Source: Planctomycetaceae bacterium | Lineage (GTDB): Bacteria > Planctomycetota > Planctomycetia > Pirellulales > Pirellulaceae | Assembly: GCA_003233175.1 (NCBI GenBank) | Contig: QIKY01000162.1 | Coordinates: forward strand, 1-56,469 | Length of the DNA: 56,469 nt | Direction: 5' to 3' | Shown here: positions 54,000-56,469 of the stretch, piece by piece | How the letters are laid out: the number at the start of each line of letters is the position of its first letter | Numbering within the stretch: position 1 is the first letter of the stretch | Translations under genes and position numbers: made by a program | Notes under the pieces: model-generated | Told to the model about the DNA's origin: nothing | Database searches by the model: none | The model's input: the letters and a program-made list of their open reading frames with translations, nothing else

Positions 54000-54899
54000 A
54001 TGTCCCACCGCCCCACCGCGACTTATATCACGCAGCGTTTTCGCGAAGCCGGCTTGCGGCCGGTCACGAAGTACGGCCAGAATTTTTTGATCGATTTGAA
54101 TCTGCTCGATGTTCTGGTCGACGCCGGCGAAGTCACTCAAAACGACGTGGTTCTGGAAGTCGGCACCGGGTTGGCGTCGGTTACGTCGATGCTGGCGCAA
54201 CGCGCCGCGGCGGTCGTGACAGTGGAAATCGATCCTTTCCTGCATCAACTCGCACAAGAAGAACTGGAAGGTTTTGATAACGTCACGATGCTCCGCCAAG
54301 ACGTTTTACGCAACAAAAACAACCTCAGCCCGGCGGTGCTCGAAGCGGTCGAGCAGGCGATGGAGAACACAGGCGTCTCGCGATTCAAGCTGGTGGCGAA
54401 CCTGCCGTATAATGTCGCCACGCCGATTATTTCCAACCTGCTCCTGACCCACATCACGCCGACGCTGATGGTGGTCACGATTCAAAAAGAATTGGCCGAC
54501 CGCATCACCGCCCGGCCAAACACCAAGGACTACTCCTCGCTCAGCGTCTGGATGCAAAGCGTCTGCCACGTGGAAACCATTCGCGTGATGTCGCCGGGCG
54601 TCTTTTGGCCGCGGCCGAAAGTGCATTCGGCCATCATCCGCGTAGAGCCATCGGCGGAAAAACGCCAGCAGTTTGCCGACCTGCCTTTTTTTCATCGCTT
54701 TGTTCGCTCGATTTTTATCCATCGCCGCAAGTTTTTGCGGGCGAATCTTTTGGCGGCCTTCAAGGGCCAATTGGGCAAGCCGGAAGTCGATGAAATCATG
54801 ACCCAACAATCGCTCGCCGCCGATTCCCGCTCCGAGCAACTAACCGTCGACCAAATGCGCGAACTTTGCGAAGCCTGCCGCCTGCGGGTTGAGGAATAA
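54000..54899 (+). CDS. rsmA: 16S rRNA dimethyladenosine transferase (RsmA/KsgA-like)
   Basis: A 299-aa SAM-dependent methyltransferase that dimethylates two adjacent adenines near the 3' end of 16S rRNA during ribosome assembly. Motifs are KYGQNFLID at the N-terminus, the SAM loop EVGTGLASVTSML, VEIDPFL, and the catalytic NLPYNVATPI, followed by an FWPRPKVHSAI segment and a small helical C-terminal domain. Length and order match the family. ATG 54000 (MSHRPTATYITQRF) is chosen over an open extension from 53940. The next gene starts 24 bp downstream and is probably co-transcribed. Confidence 0.93.
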   Translation: MSHRPTATYITQRFREAGLRPVTKYGQNFLIDLNLLDVLVDAGEVTQNDVVLEVGTGLASVTSMLAQRAAAVVTVEIDPFLHQLAQEELEGFDNVTMLRQDVLRNKNNLSPAVLEAVEQAMENTGVSRFKLVANLPYNVATPIISNLLLTHITPTLMVVTIQKELADRITARPNTKDYSSLSVWMQSVCHVETIRVMSPGVFWPRPKVHSAIIRVEPSAEKRQQFADLPFFHRFVRSIFIHRRKFLRANLLAAFKGQLGKPEVDEIMTQQSLAADSRSEQLTVDQMRELCEACRLRVEE

Positions 54900-54923
54900 A
54901 CATTCATCATCAAGGGCATCATC

Positions 54924-56264
54924 ATGAGAACCCTGCTTCTGTTCGTCTGCCTGTTGGTTGCCGCGCCCGGCCAAAACCAAGCCGCCGACCAAAACCAAGC
55001 CGCCGACCAAACCTACTCCGTGCAATACCCGCCTTCGGATAAAGCAGGTGAGCTTTCGCTGGAGGCCAACTACTACCTCTGGATTCCCCCCGGCGTCGAG
55101 CGGTTGCGGGGCGTGATTGTGCATCAACACGGTTGCGGCGATGGCGCCGAACAAGGCGGAGTCACGGCCGCGCAAGATCTGCACTGGCAAGCTTTGGCGC
55201 GCAAGTGGGATTGCGCGCTGATGGGGTCTTCGTATCGGGCGAAAGGCGCGAGTTGCCGGCTGTGGTGCGATCCTAGAAATGGCTCCAACGACACTTTTCT
55301 GCGAGCGCTCGACGACTTCGCCGCGCAATCGAAACACCCGGAGTTGGCCACGGCGCCCTGGTGTTTGTGGGGACATTCCGGCGGCGCCTTTTGGGCCAGC
55401 ATCATGCAAGCCAAGCACCCCAAGCGCATCGTCGCGATTTGGCTGCGTAGCGGAACCGCCTTCGAACGTTGGGAGTCGGGCGAGATTCCGCCGCTCGAAA
55501 TACCAGAGTCCGCCTATCAGATTCCGGTCATGTGCAACCCCGGCGCGAAAGAGCGAGACGACAAACGGTTCCACACCGCCTGGGACGGCGCCATGGCGAT
55601 GTTTCGAGCTTATCGTGCGAAGGCGGCGCTGATTGGTTTCGCGCCCGATCCTCTTACCGCCCACCAATGCGGCGATTCGCGTTACTTGGCCATTCCCTTT
55701 TTCGACGCCTGCCTGGCCTTGCGGCTGCCTTCTCCAGAGGCGCCGCAGGCGGCTTTGCGCATGGTCGACGAATCGCAAGCCTGGTTGGCGCCGCTGCTCT
55801 CCAGCCAAGCGGTTCCGGCGGCGAAATTCAAAGGCGCGGTGGAGGAATCGGTCTGGTTGCCAAACGCCCAAGTGGCCAAATACTGGAGCGAATACGTGCA
55901 AACCGGCGCCGTGGAAGACGACACCCCGCCGCCCGCGCCGCTGCATGTGGTCGGCAAGCGAACTGATGGCGGCGGCTTGATTTTGAACTGGGATGCCCGA
56001 GCCGATTTTGAAAGTGGATTGCGCGGCTTCGTCATCCTACGCGACGGCGCCGAATTCGCTCGCGCACCCGAAAAACCGGTCAACCCGTTTGGCCGGCCTT
56101 TGTTCCAAGGCATGTCGTACCACGACACGCCCCGCAATCCGCTGGCCGCCATGACATTTACCATTCCCGCCGCCGAAGCAAAAACAGGCCGGAAATTTCA
56201 AGTCGTGGCGATCAACAGTGTGGGGCTGAAATCGAAGCCGAGCCAGGGCGTTATTGCTCCCTGA
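54924..56264 (+). CDS. exported alpha/beta-hydrolase-like protein
   Basis: A 446-aa protein. A signal peptide (about 1-21) is followed by a duplicated NQAADQ hexapeptide from an 18-bp direct repeat. The main domain (about 35-320) has an oxyanion-type HQHGCGDGAEQGG and a nucleophile-elbow-like WGHSGGAF, suggesting an esterase or lipase fold; the Asp and His partners are not certain. The C-terminal 110 residues (from about 335, PPPAPLHVVGKR) look like a fibronectin-III-type domain, ending AINSVGLKSKPSQG. Likely periplasmic or secreted. It follows rsmA by 24 bp; a terminator-like hairpin follows at 56304. Confidence 0.8.
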   Translation: MRTLLLFVCLLVAAPGQNQAADQNQAADQTYSVQYPPSDKAGELSLEANYYLWIPPGVERLRGVIVHQHGCGDGAEQGGVTAAQDLHWQALARKWDCALMGSSYRAKGASCRLWCDPRNGSNDTFLRALDDFAAQSKHPELATAPWCLWGHSGGAFWASIMQAKHPKRIVAIWLRSGTAFERWESGEIPPLEIPESAYQIPVMCNPGAKERDDKRFHTAWDGAMAMFRAYRAKAALIGFAPDPLTAHQCGDSRYLAIPFFDACLALRLPSPEAPQAALRMVDESQAWLAPLLSSQAVPAAKFKGAVEESVWLPNAQVAKYWSEYVQTGAVEDDTPPPAPLHVVGKRTDGGGLILNWDARADFESGLRGFVILRDGAEFARAPEKPVNPFGRPLFQGMSYHDTPRNPLAAMTFTIPAAEAKTGRKFQVVAINSVGLKSKPSQGVIAP

Positions 56265-56303
56265 GAACGCAGGCTGTGGGGCTCGTTTCTTCATGGACGC
56301 GAG

Positions 56304-56337
56304 AGAAGCCCGGCTTTTTCAAAAAGCCGGGCTTCTG
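56304..56337. terminator. terminator-like hairpin
   Basis: AGAAGCCCGGCTTTTT / AAAAAGCCGGGCTTCT, a long perfect stem, weak in trailing T. It ends the gene at 54924-56264. Confidence 0.65.
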
Positions 56338-56469
56338 AATTTGGGAATGGGGATGTCGTTTTTCCACCCGCCCTTACCAGCTGCACTTTAGGGGAACTCA
56401 GGCTTTAAGCGATTAAACTGTTCTTAACAAAAAAGCGGCTCTCCGCGATGGTTGGTGTTTGACAATCAC
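56338..56469. other. window edge, no gene seen
   Basis: 132 bp with no convincing start or frame; likely the upstream region of the next gene. Confidence 0.3.

Noticed and set aside
1..56469. tRNA, rRNA, integrase or transposase genes
   Set aside because: None could be recognised in either strand by eye; the dispersed repeats look non-autonomous.

Overview
The window reads as a stretch of a planctomycete chromosome, probably from the Pirellulales or a close relative. This is inferred from gene content: a very large secreted PVC-type dehydrogenase/cytochrome c protein, a DUF1571 protein, a secreted SHD1-domain protein, two membrane proteins starting with the NPY(E/Q)SP motif, a dihydropteroate-synthase-like gene of the tetrahydromethanopterin type, a symporter paired with a DUF3311 protein, and ClpC. 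The DNA is moderately GC-rich. Intergenic regions are crowded with short palindromic and MITE-like repeats. I saw no rRNA, tRNA, CRISPR array, phage or transposase gene.

Layout. 1-3.6 kb: arginine operon argB-argD-argF behind a strong sigma70-like promoter, with a palindromic repeat between argB and argD. 3.9-6.2 kb: Tat-exported sugar isomerase-like protein facing an aminotransferase. 6.2-8.6 kb: repeat-rich spacer, a 69-aa conserved-looking protein and an exported protein with two metal-binding-like domains. 8.65-10.45 kb: DUF3311 protein plus sodium:solute symporter. 10.6-15.4 kb: Bax-inhibitor-1 family protein, SHD1 protein, NPYQSP membrane protein, WYL regulator, DUF420 protein. 15.8-19.3 kb: a ketosynthase-fold protein without its catalytic Cys, then a c-di-GMP pair (EAL + GGDEF). 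19.5-22.2 kb: Gfo/Idh/MocA-like protein and exported FG-GAP protein. 22.6-27.5 kb: SDR protein coupled to a dihydropteroate-synthase-like protein, then hydrolase, cmk, plsC.

27.7-43.4 kb is the most unusual part: six same-strand genes bounded by plus-strand genes on both sides. In transcription order they are a 1701-aa membrane-anchored protein with a cytoplasmic zinc ribbon and a very long Ig-like repeat region; a second Ig-like protein that overlaps it by 4 bp; a SrfC-like P-loop GTPase; a SrfB-like Hsp70/actin-fold ATPase; a coiled-coil protein whose C-terminus resembles the GrpE beta-domain; and a zinc-ribbon/coiled-coil/beta-propeller protein. I propose that they form one NTPase-driven, membrane-linked machine; its function is unknown.

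43.8-56.3 kb: TPR membrane protein, clpC, PVC dehydrogenase-cytochrome, DUF1571 protein, M50 site-2 protease with CBS domains, rsmA-like methyltransferase and an exported alpha/beta-hydrolase-like protein. At least four dispersed repeat families recur across the window, and one locus (51.7-52.1 kb) holds several inverted repeats nested inside one another.
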